The position numbers and the translations under genes were made by a program. A stretch of 64,000 nucleotides of DNA from assembly GCF_963678975.1 (NCBI RefSeq), contig NC_089278.1, positions 11,931,479 to 11,995,478 on the forward strand, given 5' to 3'. The notes beneath the pieces were generated by a model, which was not told where the DNA came from, ran no database searches, and saw only the letters and a program-made list of their open reading frames with translations. Below are positions 32,101-44,500 of this stretch, in pieces (position 1 is the stretch's first letter; each line of letters begins with the position of its first letter). This DNA comes from Dysidea avara (lineage: Eukaryota; Porifera; Demospongiae; Dictyoceratida; Dysideidae).

Positions 32101-33315
32101 GTTAAATCTTCCTCTCCCAACATGGGCCTTATTAGCCAGCTACGACCTGCCACAGAGGCTGATGCCAGAACTTTTCAATTGATTGAAGCACAACTACGTT
32201 CACAGATAAGTATTTGTAAGAAGTATGCTGACATGTACACTGCACTGCAGAGCATGGGTGCTGTGGCCCAATTTCGTAATCTTGAGCAGGAGTGTGAGCG
32301 TGATTTGTTGGCTCTGACAGGAATACAATCTCAAGGAAAGGCTCCCCCTCCTTTTACCACCGAACTAAAGGAGATGTCAGTAGCTGTAGCAAATACTGAT
32401 GTTGGAATTTCAGAGTGTGTGGTGCAAGTGGTGCAAGCTAAGATACTGCAGCTGCCATCTGGTGTTGCTGAAAAGGATCTTCACTTGTCTGTAACAGTGG
32501 AGTTTCCTTATCCTACTGAAGATTCTCCTAAAGCAAATACTGATGTTGTTAAAGAAACAGCTACTCCACAATTTAACTACAAATACAGTTTCTTACTTGA
32601 TCGTGATCACAAGCGAAGCATAGTGCGTGCCTTTAAACGTACTCCTGTAAAGTTTGAGATCTTCCATCAATCTCGTGGTTTTCTGAGGACCAAAATGGAA
32701 TCAATAGGAACTGCACAGGTTAAACTGGAGACATTTGAGAATGAATGTGATATATCCACTACTGCACCCATAGTAGTTGGCAAGAAGCCAATTGGTGGTG
32801 AGTTAGATGTTGTAATATCCATTAGAGAGCCGTTGTCAGGACCTACACAGAAAATAGTGAAAGAAAAGTGGATTGTTTTCACTGAAAAATTAATACAGTC
32901 TTCCCCTGTGCCTCTGGTGCATTCTGCACATCTTAAACCTGTAGGGGCTGCCACTGGGAAAGTTGGTTTGCAGAATATGTTAGTGCCATCCCCAGCTAAA
33001 ATTGAAACTACTACAAGTATAGAAGCTCTTAAATTCGAGTTAACTCTTGTTCAAGAACTTATCAAGCAAGGTGGCAAGCAAGATGTGTTGGTGAAGCGAC
33101 AGCAACTGATCCTTAGAAAAATGCAAGAAACTAAATCACAAATGGCAAGGGGAGGAAAGACTTTTCAACGTCTTTATGCTCAGAAAATTCGGGATGATAT
33201 TTCTCGTGAGACAGCAACTATTGAACAGCTGAGCAAAGCAGGAAAGAAAGATTTGGCTCTTATATTTGCTAATCGTAAGAAAAAGATGGAAAACGAACTG
33301 CAAACTTTACAGTAG
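29112..33315 (+). CDS. CC2D1A: CC2D1A/B (Lgd) DM14 and C2 domain protein
   Basis: CC2D1/Lgd proteins bind ESCRT-III CHMP4 via DM14 domains and act in endosomal trafficking and signalling. Three exons: 29112-29291, 29842-29974 and a long 30110-33315, giving about 1172 residues. The N-terminus (MARRGKAGKDKKEK, then a Gly/Met-rich GLMGMMGMGGG, then DDGDIDLEAELLAL) matches the family. DM14-like repeats start near residues 128, 255, 484, 596 and 708, each ending in a L(P/S)xLPxP-type segment. A C2 domain covers about 874-1013 (ILQLPSGVAEKDLHLSVTVE, TPQFNYKYSF, ELDVVISIREPL), followed by a coiled C-terminus. Five DM14-like repeats exceed the usual four; the first two are very alike. Exon 2's donor lies in a GT-rich tract. 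Paralogue A versus B cannot be told. Confidence 0.95.
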
Positions 33316-33420
33316 TTGCTATGTGAATTGAGTTTGTTTGAATAATTAAATCTTACCGTATTGTTTCTAAATTATTTTCCGTAAATTTTGTGTAATCTTG
33401 TAATACCAACCACGTGTACG

Positions 33421-36400
33421 ATGAGTCAACAGGAGTACGGCAAGTTAGACGGCGTGGCTAGTTTAAGCAACAATGGAACATATCCACAAAAAGATCCCGA
33501 TGCAGTTAAACTTTTCATAGGACAAATCCCTCGTACTTATGAAGAGCAAGACATCAAGTGAGTGCGCATTAATTAGATAATCTGATGTGCGTGTCTTCCG
33601 CCTACGGTAAAAACCAGTCCCCTGTGTGTTATTTTGTTGTCTCTTCACTTGTGAGCAAAGAAAGGGTAGATACTGGCATGTATAATGGTAACGGTAGCTT
33701 GTGTAGCTTATGATGGTAGCTTGTACAAGCTAGGGGTCCATGTAAACACTGGAGCAGTTAGACCCTGACTGCTTTTGTATTTGAAAAAAAGCAGTCTGGA
33801 TACAAGACTAGTAAACAGTAGATCTAGAGGCACATTCTGTAGTCATGCCTGGTACAATCTTGGTCGTATAAACTTTACCATTATTTGTGTGATTAAAGTT
33901 TGATGCATTAATGTAATTTCTTTGTGCATCCACTGTGGTTGCCGTGCACTGTTAAAATAAGCAAGGTGATTAATTTATAATGTCTTTGTGAAAAACCCTT
34001 ATGGAGTTTTCAAATCTTTATGTTTGATTGTTGACTATATAATCATTGTTTTGACCTTGAATTGGGGTAACCCTTGATTTTGACTGAAGTCACAGATTGA
34101 CTCAGTGTTAGTACATAAAAGGTTGTGACGTAAACTTTAAATCAATAAGTAATGTGCTTATGAGGTGTACATGCAGCTGGACCACTAATGTTGTGATATG
34201 ACATGCACATGCCAGGTGTAGTGTAGTAGTTGTGCTTTCGACCTCTATTATATTGACCTCTCTGTAATGACCAAATAGGCTAATCTATTTGTTAGAACCA
34301 TTAGTAATTTCAATTTTTGAATCCAAAATTTAGCATTATTTGGTACACAAGTACACTGTTGCAAATGTTATTATTGTATAGGTCAGTAATAGTCAAATTG
34401 CTTGTGTATGTTTGTTGTTGTTAACAGAGAGGTATTTGCTCGTTTTGGTCCAATCTATGAAGTATCGATTATAAGAGATCGTAACACAAGGGCTCACAAG
34501 GGTAAGTCATTGACTGGATGACAATTTCAACAATCTATTTCAGAAAATAATGTATGTATCTTGTTTCTTTTTGTAGGGTGTTGTTTTTTGACATTTTGTG
34601 CGCGTGATTCAGCTGTCAAAGCAGAAGAAGCACTTCACGCCAAACACACATTGCCTGGTGTAAGTTAAAATTAACAAGTAGTTTACAGTATGCTTAATGC
34701 AAAAATTGTCACTCATAAACTAATCCCTTTATTACAGATGACTACAGCACTACAAGTACGGCCGGCTAATCAGGGAAAAGAAGAGGAGCGCAAGTTGTTT
34801 GTTGGCATGCTTCCTAAAACATTCAGTGATGCTGAACTGAAGGCACTTGTTTCTCGTTATGGTGTAGTGGAAGAGGCTACTGTTTTGAGAGACAAAGATG
34901 GTCTTTCAAAAGGTAGGAGTTGTTCATATGCTAGCATTCTAAGCACACATTATAAATTCATGTTGTACATGCACTATTTCCTAGCAGTTTGAGATCGAAG
35001 CATTGACATATTGGTTGTAGTGGTACACGTGATAGATTATAATTTGTTATTTGCTACTTGCATTAAGTGTTGTGTTTGTCCATCCTCCTATATATGTTAC
35101 AAGTATATAATTTGTTTTTAGGGTGTGCATTTGTTAGGATGCAAACCAAAAATGATGCTGAGAAGTGTATCACACAACTACACAACTGCATGACCTTACC
35201 AGTGAGTTCATGATTTGTGTTTGGCAAACTGTTCCTTAATATTTCTTGGTTTTATTTTGTTGGAGAATTTACTTTGGTAACCTACAGAGTGGTGTGCTGA
35301 GCTTGTTTGCTCCACCAAGATAATCCTACAGTATTGAGTATAGTTTTGAGTTTTGAGTTTTGAGAATGTAGATGAAAACTTTACACTGAACTACTGTCTG
35401 GTATAAGGGTCTCTACTGAACCTACTAATAATGCAGGTGACTCAGGCTATCATTTATTCCCTCAGGGATGTAATGGTGCTATACAAGTGAAAATTGCTGA
35501 TACTGATGGTGAAAAGCAACAGAAGAGGTTACTCAACTCACTCACAACAATGGCTCCCCTTCCAGCACTACAAGCATATCAACAGGTTAGTATGATGACA
35601 GTTTTCCACTGTCTATATTCTAAACTGTAGATGTTATGGTGTTGTGTGTATTGTAGTTACTTAAGCAACAAATGCAACAGCAGTTAGGAATGGCCACACA
35701 ATTTCAAGGTGAGTTGAAACTGCAGTAGTAGTCTTGTAATATTGTATTAATGGTACTTGAAGTAATACTTTTGAAGGAAATAACATTTTATAGGTTATAT
35801 ATTATCAATGGCTTTCTCTAGAAAATGTACAGTAAATTCTGAAATTGGTTGAAAGCAACTGATGGCCAACTTAATGTGTATGACAGGAATAACAAATGAT
35901 TATAATTTTATTCCTACTGTATATGTATTGGTAACAGTTTTTATGGAAAAATTTTAAAGAGTGGTTCACTTTGTTGTAGGTCAGCAAGCAGCACGTATGC
36001 CATCACCAATGATGTCACAACAAACTATGTCAGCTGGTAGTGTTCTGGGCAGTGCTATTGAGAGTGCCCTCAGTCAGACACAGCAGTTGCAGCAGATGCA
36101 ACAGATGCAGCAATATGGAATGATGCCTGGCCAAACAGCTACTACTGCTGCTGCTGCTGCATATTCTCCTGCACAGATGATGGGTGGGGCTCAGCTTATG
36201 CAGCAGCCAACACAGTCCACCACCTCCTTGTCGACCACTCCGACTGCATCTGGTCTAACTCCTGAGAGTATACTACAGGCGTACTCTGGAGTACAAGGTA
36301 CATACTGTATGTACGAGAAGAGATTTGCTATCATGTTTTGTTCCAGCTGTTAATCAAATGATTCCAGCTACTATGCAGCAACGCACAACATTCCAGAGAC

Positions 36401-36728
36401 CACGGGAGGGTCCAGATGGGTGTAACCTATTTATTTATCACCTACCTCAAAACATGTCTGATGCAGACTTGATACAGCTGTTCTCTACGTATGGAGAGGT
36501 TATCAGTGCCACCGTATTCATTGACAAACAAACAAACCTTAGTAAATGTTTTGGTACGTTTAGTTTATCATTGATGCATGTGTGTTACTTGTATTGCTTA
36601 CAGGATTTGTTAGTTACAATAACCCACAGTCAGCGCAGAATGCTCTACTACAGATGAATGGCTATCAAGTAGACCAGAAAAGACTGAAAGTATCCCTCAA
36701 GAAGCCTAAAGGCAGCAAACCCTATTAG
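33421..36728 (+). CDS. CELF: CELF-family RNA-binding protein (three RRMs)
   Basis: CELF (CUGBP/Bruno-like) proteins bind GU-rich RNA and control splicing, translation and decay. Ten exons keep frame: 33421-33557, 34428-34501, 34577-34659, 34738-34912, 35122-35201, 35466-35585, 35657-35708, 35980-36297, 36347-36553, 36604-36728; 456 residues. RRM1 (about 29-98; RNP2 LFIGQI, RNP1 KGCCFLTF) and RRM2 (about 117-195; RNP2 LFVGML, RNP1 KGCAFVRM) lie close together. A Gln/Met/Ala-rich linker follows (about 230-350), then RRM3 (about 375-456; [16 protein letters not shown]), ending [13 protein letters not shown] as in the family. The start is the first ATG, 105 bp beyond the CC2D1 stop. A strong hairpin sits 22 nt after the stop codon. 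Confidence 0.95.
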
Positions 36729-36750
36729 GCTTATTGAGGTGGGATTTATT

Positions 36751-36807
36751 CACTCCTGTAATAATGGAAGTGTCTTTGGGACCAAAGACACTTCCTTTAT
36801 TGGAGTG
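36751..36807 (+). repeat. Strong hairpin in CELF 3' UTR
   Basis: A 14-bp perfect stem GGAAGTGTCTTTGG / CCAAAGACACTTCC (36766-36779 and 36782-36795) with only GA between the arms. It extends outward through AATAA/TTATT across one T-T mismatch and then CACTCC/GGAGTG across a 3-nt bulge, for 25 base pairs in all. Lying just after the stop codon, it must be in the CELF transcript unless polyadenylation is immediate. Confidence 0.85.
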
Positions 36808-37223
36808 TGATGTTTCAAGTGTATAGGACTAGAATGGTCTAGGCTCCGTTATACAATGATATTAAAATATTTTATACAATTTTTATTATTCTCTTAAAAA
36901 TAGTTTGGCATGTTTTGTTTTGTTACTTTGTTTTTATGTGCTTTTCCGTTTTTGCAGATTTGTTGTGGAGTTGTGCTGTGAAACTGTACTGTCACGTGAT
37001 GCTTACAGTCACGTAGATGTATGTAATTGTGGTTTGGTATTTATTGTGTTTCTAGTCATGTTTTATCATTTTAACTGTGTTCTCGTTTCATTATTGTTGT
37101 TTGTCGTGTGGTTGCTCGTATCGCTCGTTGGTACATGCGATGCATCACGAGGTATGGTAAAAGTATAGCGATATTAGTGTTATTCTTTTTGATGCGCACC
37201 GACTAGATGTGCTCGCGTTGCAG

Positions 37224-40200
37224 TTCGGTGGGGCGCTGGGTCGTGAAGCGAATGAGTTAAAAGAAAGAGAAGTCAGTTCTGTACTGAAGGTAAGTGCTGC
37301 ATGCTAAGCTACGTGGGCTGTACATACTATTATTATTATTAGTGCTTTACAGTGACCAGCACTGAAGGTCTAACAGCAACATGTGCTGCAGCCTTAGGAT
37401 TACCTAACCTACAAGGACTTAGACCTAGTGACTTGACATACGCTATACAAGTACCCAGGTTTTAGCTAATTAATAGTCTGTGGTGCAGACAACCCAGTAA
37501 GGTATGCACACACCAGAGAAGCTATTATAAGGTTAATTCACGCAATGAATATGCACCAGTATAGCTATTTAACTTCTGCCTAATCAACCTGGTTTCAATT
37601 GCCTGTTCACATTGTGATCTGGGCAGGGGGTGGGCCACACACACAGTAGAGGCAGTATCCCCTTGACTTTTTTCTGAATCCATAAATATATATATATATA
37701 TATATAGCAACTGTTGTAATTCTTACTCATTAGCCGATTTACACTACAGGTAATACAATGGTTGGTGTACATGAGATTGAGATACCCTAATAGAGTAGTC
37801 ATACACTCTAAAAGGCTACTATTTGGTGACACTCTGTTTTTCATCAGAAAATTCCAAATGTATAGTGCGGGTGGGTGGTTCATTACCATTACCCATTATT
37901 CCCAGTACTTGCCACAATATATATAGCTAGACTTATTTTCATACCTCTATACTCTCCAGGACCTGATACTCTCTGCATAACAGACAATTTGCTAACTTAG
38001 CTTAACTCAACACAGCTAGTTTGGCGACTGTATGCTGTTGTCCTTCGTCACGTGATCACAGTTCACTCGAGGATCAGTAAACATCACTGCAGTCTAATCT
38101 TTCACATTCTCTTGGCTACAATGCAAGTAGCTGCTGTGTAGCAATCTTAGAACTGAATTGCACATCCTCAATATTTGGTTGAAATAATGAAAATCTTTAA
38201 TAATGGGGAAATACGTGCGGCAGTAAATATACATGCGGGCGCTGATGAAAAACAGAATACCACCAAATAGTGGCCTAATAAACATTCTGCAGAAATAAAG
38301 ATTGGACTTTTGTCCAAATTAATGTGTACTATCAAGTGCATGGGTCTATTTCAAGGACTTACTGATGTACTAGTGCTCGTACAGTGTTTTAATGATAAAT
38401 TCAGGTTCAAGCAGTCAATTTAATAATTTTAGTGCCCCTAATATTGGCATGCTATGCACTGAGACAAATTAATGTACTTTCTATTATTATTATTATAACT
38501 AGGACTGGGTCACATACAACCAAGTACATGTACAGACGGGACAAACTTACAACAGGGCAAGGCATATAGCTAGGATGCTGTAGTCAGGAGAATAACCATT
38601 GATACAATATAAACACCAGTCATATAACAGTATTATGCAAGTGCATGACACCAGCATGGTTTTCCAAGCTGGTAACCGTAGATGTGACTACTACTACAAC
38701 AGAATTAAGAGTTAGAAACTGACTGCTATATTAGGTTAAGTAACTGTTCTATTAGGATATTCAGTCTAAGAATGTCTGCAAGATGAACACACACAACTTA
38801 GCTACTTCAGTGAACCAAACACAGCATTGTGTGGGTAATTAAAAGTGTGTACACTAAAATGATAGCTCTATTAGAGTATATCAATTGTACAGTATTTCAT
38901 AACAGACTTCCAGCTTTCTTACATTAGCTATCTTGCAAGTGCCATTTCTCCAACAGGCTGATGAAACCCACCGTTAGCAGTATTTAATAAGTTGCAAGAT
39001 AGATATACAGAATACCACCAAGTAGTGGCATACAACCAGCTCTGATAAAACACATGATACCTGATTAATTTGTTGTGCATCTGCTTTCCAGCCTGTCATC
39101 TCTCTCTCTGATAGATGAGCAAGCAAACACTTACCCACAATGCAGGTCACGTGCTAAGGTGTTTTGATTAGCATTAAATAGAATCGTCGTACCATTTCAC
39201 TCTCCAGCATGAACAGGCATTATTATACCTCACAGGGAGTATAAACACACACAATTAAGTGCTAGTTATAACAAAACATGCTGTGTTAGTTGATCCTTAA
39301 AACTGGATAGGTTGTCTATGGTAGCTCATTCCACAGTTTGGTAGTGGAGGGTAGGAAGGAATTGGCAAAAGTCTCAGTTCTGATTGGAGGGATGGTGTAA
39401 CGACAGGGGTGTCCTCGTGTAACTGTATAGTATATTCACGTTGAGCTGAATCCTCAAAAACATTTAATAACTCATGGATGCAATTACACACAATCTTGAA
39501 ATTTGGCTCATTTGTAGTACTGCTTGACCCACTAAAAATATTTCAAAATCTTTTTGTTCAAATGTTTGACATAATATTTACAGCCAATCAAAATTTCACA
39601 ATACATTTCCTATGTGGAAGCCATATAAGTACAGTGTCCATTACAGCCCTTTCCCGAACTTGTAATGGAGCCAAACTGTACGTGTCTGTTGTTGACACCT
39701 TTGCTGTTACCAATAATCATCTGGTTGGCTAAAATGTTAAATCTGTTGACAAAAAATCCACTTTTAATTTTTAGCTGTTTTTCAGGATTCAGCTCAACGT
39801 GAACATACTATAGTTAGTGGTATTGTTCTATTAGAGTATACATGTTGACTGCTCTATTAGAGTAAGATCACTGACATAGCCTGGTATTTTAAGAACAAGT
39901 ATCTGAAAGCTTCTCTGAAACCTAACCAGATATGTCCTTAATTACTTAATAATAGTTTGCTGGCTAGTTTGACACTAACAATTGATAATAGAACATCAGT
40001 TCACAATCAGACACCCTCTTGTATACGCATGTTATAGGGTGTTAATAGATTACCATTCAGGCTATTGTGTACTTGCAGGTGGTTTATGACCATCTGAAAG
40101 AAGCACCACCATATTCATTAGTCCTCCATGGCAATGGGTCCCTGATTGTCCCACAATTGTCCAGACTCAAGAAGATGGTAAGGACATGTTAATTCACCAC

Positions 40201-41447
40201 CCAATGTGTGTACCATATTACATTGTTCACAGCAACATTTAGTCACTTTGGATAACATACATCCACACATTGTAATATACAGGAATCACAATGGTCAACT
40301 ACAACGAGCGTATCTCATATTAGCTGTAGCATACAAGGTGTCAGTTTCATGGACCAAACAAAAAGAAAGTTATGATCATTATTTTGTCCTTTCCTATGAT
40401 ACGAGGCTAAAGATGCTCTTCATATTCTCTCACATATTTTCATTATCTCAGAGTAACAATGGGAGCTTTGATGTTTTATCAGTTTGTTCTCCACCTCAGC
40501 CCATCCCATTTGTCAGTGTGGGTGTGGTTGCTGCTGCAAAACCTTTAGTGACACATCTAAAGCTAATCAGTTACAATATGTGGAACACCAATGAGTTAGA
40601 GGGAGAGACCTATGACGATAGGATCAATAGAATGGGAAAGGTTTGTGTATGAGCATGCATAATCATATCTGATCTGATCCCTGAAATGTGCAGGACATTT
40701 GACCTTGCAGTCCCACTGTTATATGTTCATGTTAGCCTTTGTTGTCAACTTCATCTTTTTGCTATATACTGTATTATACTGTTCTCCTTTTTGGGTTTCT
40801 TTGCTTTAGTACCCTTTGGGCCTGTCCTGTCTATCAATGAAACGTATACTCTAATATAACACTTGAGTAGTGTGTTAGTACATGTTTATTTTATTACCTA
40901 GTACAGTTACTTAGCAACAGTGGGGCAGACATCATAGCACTTCAAGAAGTTCGATATGATTACAACTTACTTAGTGACTATGGGAAGAATCAAATATTTC
41001 ATTTGTACAGACATCTCAAAGAGTACCAGGTAATTTATTAAGGCCCTCAGTCACTTATCTACATAATCTTGTAGTATATATTTCAGCCAGCCATGTCATA
41101 TGGTTTACGGGATTACATCCGTGTAGAAGAGGGAGTGGCTGTGCTGTCCAAGTATCCCATAATTTCACATGACTACATCTTACTTTATCGGTGAGCATTC
41201 AGAATTTATTTTTAAACCCCAGTGTATATAGTATATTGCCTATAGTAACAGATACAATTATGAGGATGACTATCATCAGAGAATTTGTTTACATGTTGAA
41301 GTAGCAGTACCTGTGATTGGGAGGGTAAGGGATGAAACCTGATCATTCTGAATTATCATCATGTGCTGTTTATTCAGTTACATGTATTTGTAACACATCT
41401 TTCTCTTAATGCAGTGTCCAGACTAAGGTTTGTGTTTTTTTTAATGC

Positions 41448-41507
<60 letters not shown>

Positions 41508-44500
41508 ATGTGTGTGCGTAACACTGTCCTAGTAGTTGCAAAGTTTGGATTTAATGCTGTAGTTGTTGTTGTATCCTTACATTTGCTTTAGTTCAAATGG
41601 GACCTGGTGTTAACTGGGGAAGTGTCCATGTCGCACATAACAGATGAGGTCCAGGGCATGCTTATGCAGCAATACTATGTCTAGACAGGACTTGCTGCAT
41701 GCACAAAAGTGTCTGGAACTCTCTTCAGTCTAAATAACATGGCTCAAACAGCTCAAAGGAGTTGAGAATACAGTGGAACCTCAGTTGTCCGGACCCCAGT
41801 TATCCAGATTCTTGGTTAACCAAACTACGGAAGTGACTGCTCTATTAGAGTGATGACTGCTCTATTAGAGTAATTGATAATACTAAAATTTTAAACAAAG
41901 TTCTTTATGCTATTTTAAGGTTACAGTTTCAGAGATACGGACTTTTCAGACTTATGGACCACCCAAGGGGTTCAGATAACTGAGGTTCCACTGTACTGTC
42001 TTCTGAGAGTCACCATGAACATGAATTTGGCAACACCCAAGATCCTACATCTATTGCTCCGCAAGTACTGTAGATCATCAGTAGGAAAATAATCGACTCT
42101 GGTGACTTTCAGACTCTTGTCATCTCAGAAATGGAAGGACCTGTATTTCTTCATTACTAAACCCACTAGCACAAGTACTTTCCAGTCGAAACACATTGTA
42201 AATAGTACATATTTCTTAAGTCCTAGGTATTCATTGTATAGGAGATATCAAGTATGTAGGGCTAACTCTGTAGGGTACCGTAGCAGCAAAAAAATTTCAT
42301 TTCTGTGCATGTGCTTGCTACACCACCAATGCTTAAATTTGCTACTATCCTATTTCAGAAGGATAGAGACAAGTTAATTAGCTGCTCTTTCTTGGGCAGT
42401 AGTCTAGACATCAGGAAAATTTGTTGGGGAGGGGGTATTGTTATGAGAATTTGGTTCTGACACTCGTGATAGTTTGTGACACACCACCATACAACATTCA
42501 GCGCAAATATGTGACTGGGTCTGGGAAAACCAACTTTCTTCCACCAACCTTTCCAGCTATATGGTATTCATGTAGCTTTGTGTTTGTGGCTAAATGTCTA
42601 ACTTGCTGTCACGGGCAATAAGACTGGCACTTTGGATCTTACCAAAGGGTGCTGGCAGGTTCTGGCACAAGATGGCATTCATTACTACCAAGGGACTCTA
42701 CCAATTATTCAGTGAATTTTGGTGAATCACTTGCAGTTTGCCAAACTAAAATCCCAAAAAATTATCTATGTGGTTTTCACATAACTTAGTTTACCTTGCT
42801 GGCTGCTGTTATCTCACAATATCCTTCAGTTGTTATGTTGATCTCTTATAAACTGTTTTAAGGTCATCACAGTATCAACATCGTCTGGGAATACCTGATC
42901 CATCCAACTGGGCCATTGAGTATGAGGTTCCTTTTCCTCTACTATTGCTGTGTAAATTTCTAAGTTAGTTTGATTCTTGAAAGACCAACAGCTAATGGTA
43001 AAAGAGGCCTGTACATACATCTCACACCTGAGCAGAAGTACCGCTTTGGAAAGAGAGCAGCTGAATTCGGTGTGACAAATTCACTTCACTATCACAATGA
43101 TAGCAAAACCTTTTCTGATATGAAACATCTGTTCTTCACTTCAGAAACAAGTACCAGTGCTCTATTAAGGAACAGATGAAGTCTGGTGAAAGGAACAAAA
43201 CCCAAGCTTTGCCAACGAAAACAATGGGAAGGCCCTTATTGATTGGAGATGAACAAGTTCAAGAATATGTGCAATTCTTGCAACAATCTGAATCTACTCT
43301 ACTTTTTGTGTAACTGTTTTATGAGCTGATTTGAAAAAGGTGTTATGAAACAGTCAAACAAAATGAGCTTTCATGGCTTGCTGGTTAAAATTTTGCCTAC
43401 TTGAATTTAATCCATGGGCAATTGCAGGCAATAGCAAATATGCTGCAATCTTTTGCTCCCATCTGCTTGCAGCACTGAGTCACTTTGATGTGTGTATCTA
43501 TCCCATCACAGCAGAATAAATTCTTGATGAGTTGTGTTGGTTCTCTGTCCAAATACTAAAACAATGAATCAAAATCTTCACGTCATTGTGACTACAGTTA
43601 ATGGTAGTAGCTGTTACCCAATGTTGACGTTTTTTGCAATGAACTATCTGTATTCTGTTAAGTGTCGGACCTTTTGACAGTGATCCACTTTTCTGTTGAA
43701 GTAAAATCCTCCGACATATTTAAACTGTACCCTTAGTAGCTGTTGAGTAAAGTTTATCTCCACTGTTAGTTCATAATAGCTTCTTCATAAAAAAAACTTA
43801 GCTTCTTTTCATAGGTAGAAAGCAGTCTACATCACCTTGGCCTGGGATATCCTGCTCAGCATCGCTGCCAACTACAGTCTGTTACAGCAGCCGTTAGCTG
43901 TAACTAGTATCTGGTTATTGGCTGATCTGTACTGAGGCTCTAAGTGAATATATCTCTAAGGAACCTTGACAAGCTTTTCCATTTCACGAATTGCTGAATC
44001 TACAGTAAGCTACTAGCAGCTGTCAAACTTGCCATCTTTGTCACCTTTATATCATGTCACTGTCTTCTTTACATGTACAGCCTGTTGTGATGCTAATTAG
44101 GTCTACTGTGTGATTTGACACCTTTGACAAATTTTTGAAGGATCAAATTCACCTAACTTTCTGCCTGCCAAACTTTCCAGCTATGTGGTATGGTCCTTTA
44201 ACTACTCATGCATAATTTAAGCTTGTTCCACATGTAAGCATTCAAGGGTTTCATAGTCCCTTGCTTAGCACAGGTGTTCACTGAGCAAAGTTACTCTTCC
44301 CATAACTGTTACCACTGACTACAGTGCTTGAGTGGTGCACAGATATCCCGGTGCTGCAGCAATAGCCATGTTTTGCATGGTTGTTGGAGGGCTTTGTGTG
44401 TGTGTGTGTGCGTACGTGCGTGCATTTGTGTGTGTGGGCAGCATGGCCAAGTGGTTAGGGCGTCCGCCTGGTAATCGAAAGGTTCCAGGTTCGATTCCCA

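Noticed and set aside
36905-37168. 87-codon hydrophobic open frame after CELF
   Set aside because: TTT/GTT-rich AT-biased sequence, no family signal and no splice support; likely CELF 3' UTR or intergenic DNA.
39297-39491. 64-codon minus-strand frame
   Set aside because: It lies partly in the inverted-repeat arm and matches no family I could name; treated as repeat DNA.
42826-43020. Minus-strand 64-codon frame in the EEP intron
   Set aside because: It overlaps the plus-strand transposase-like fragment and has no family signal.
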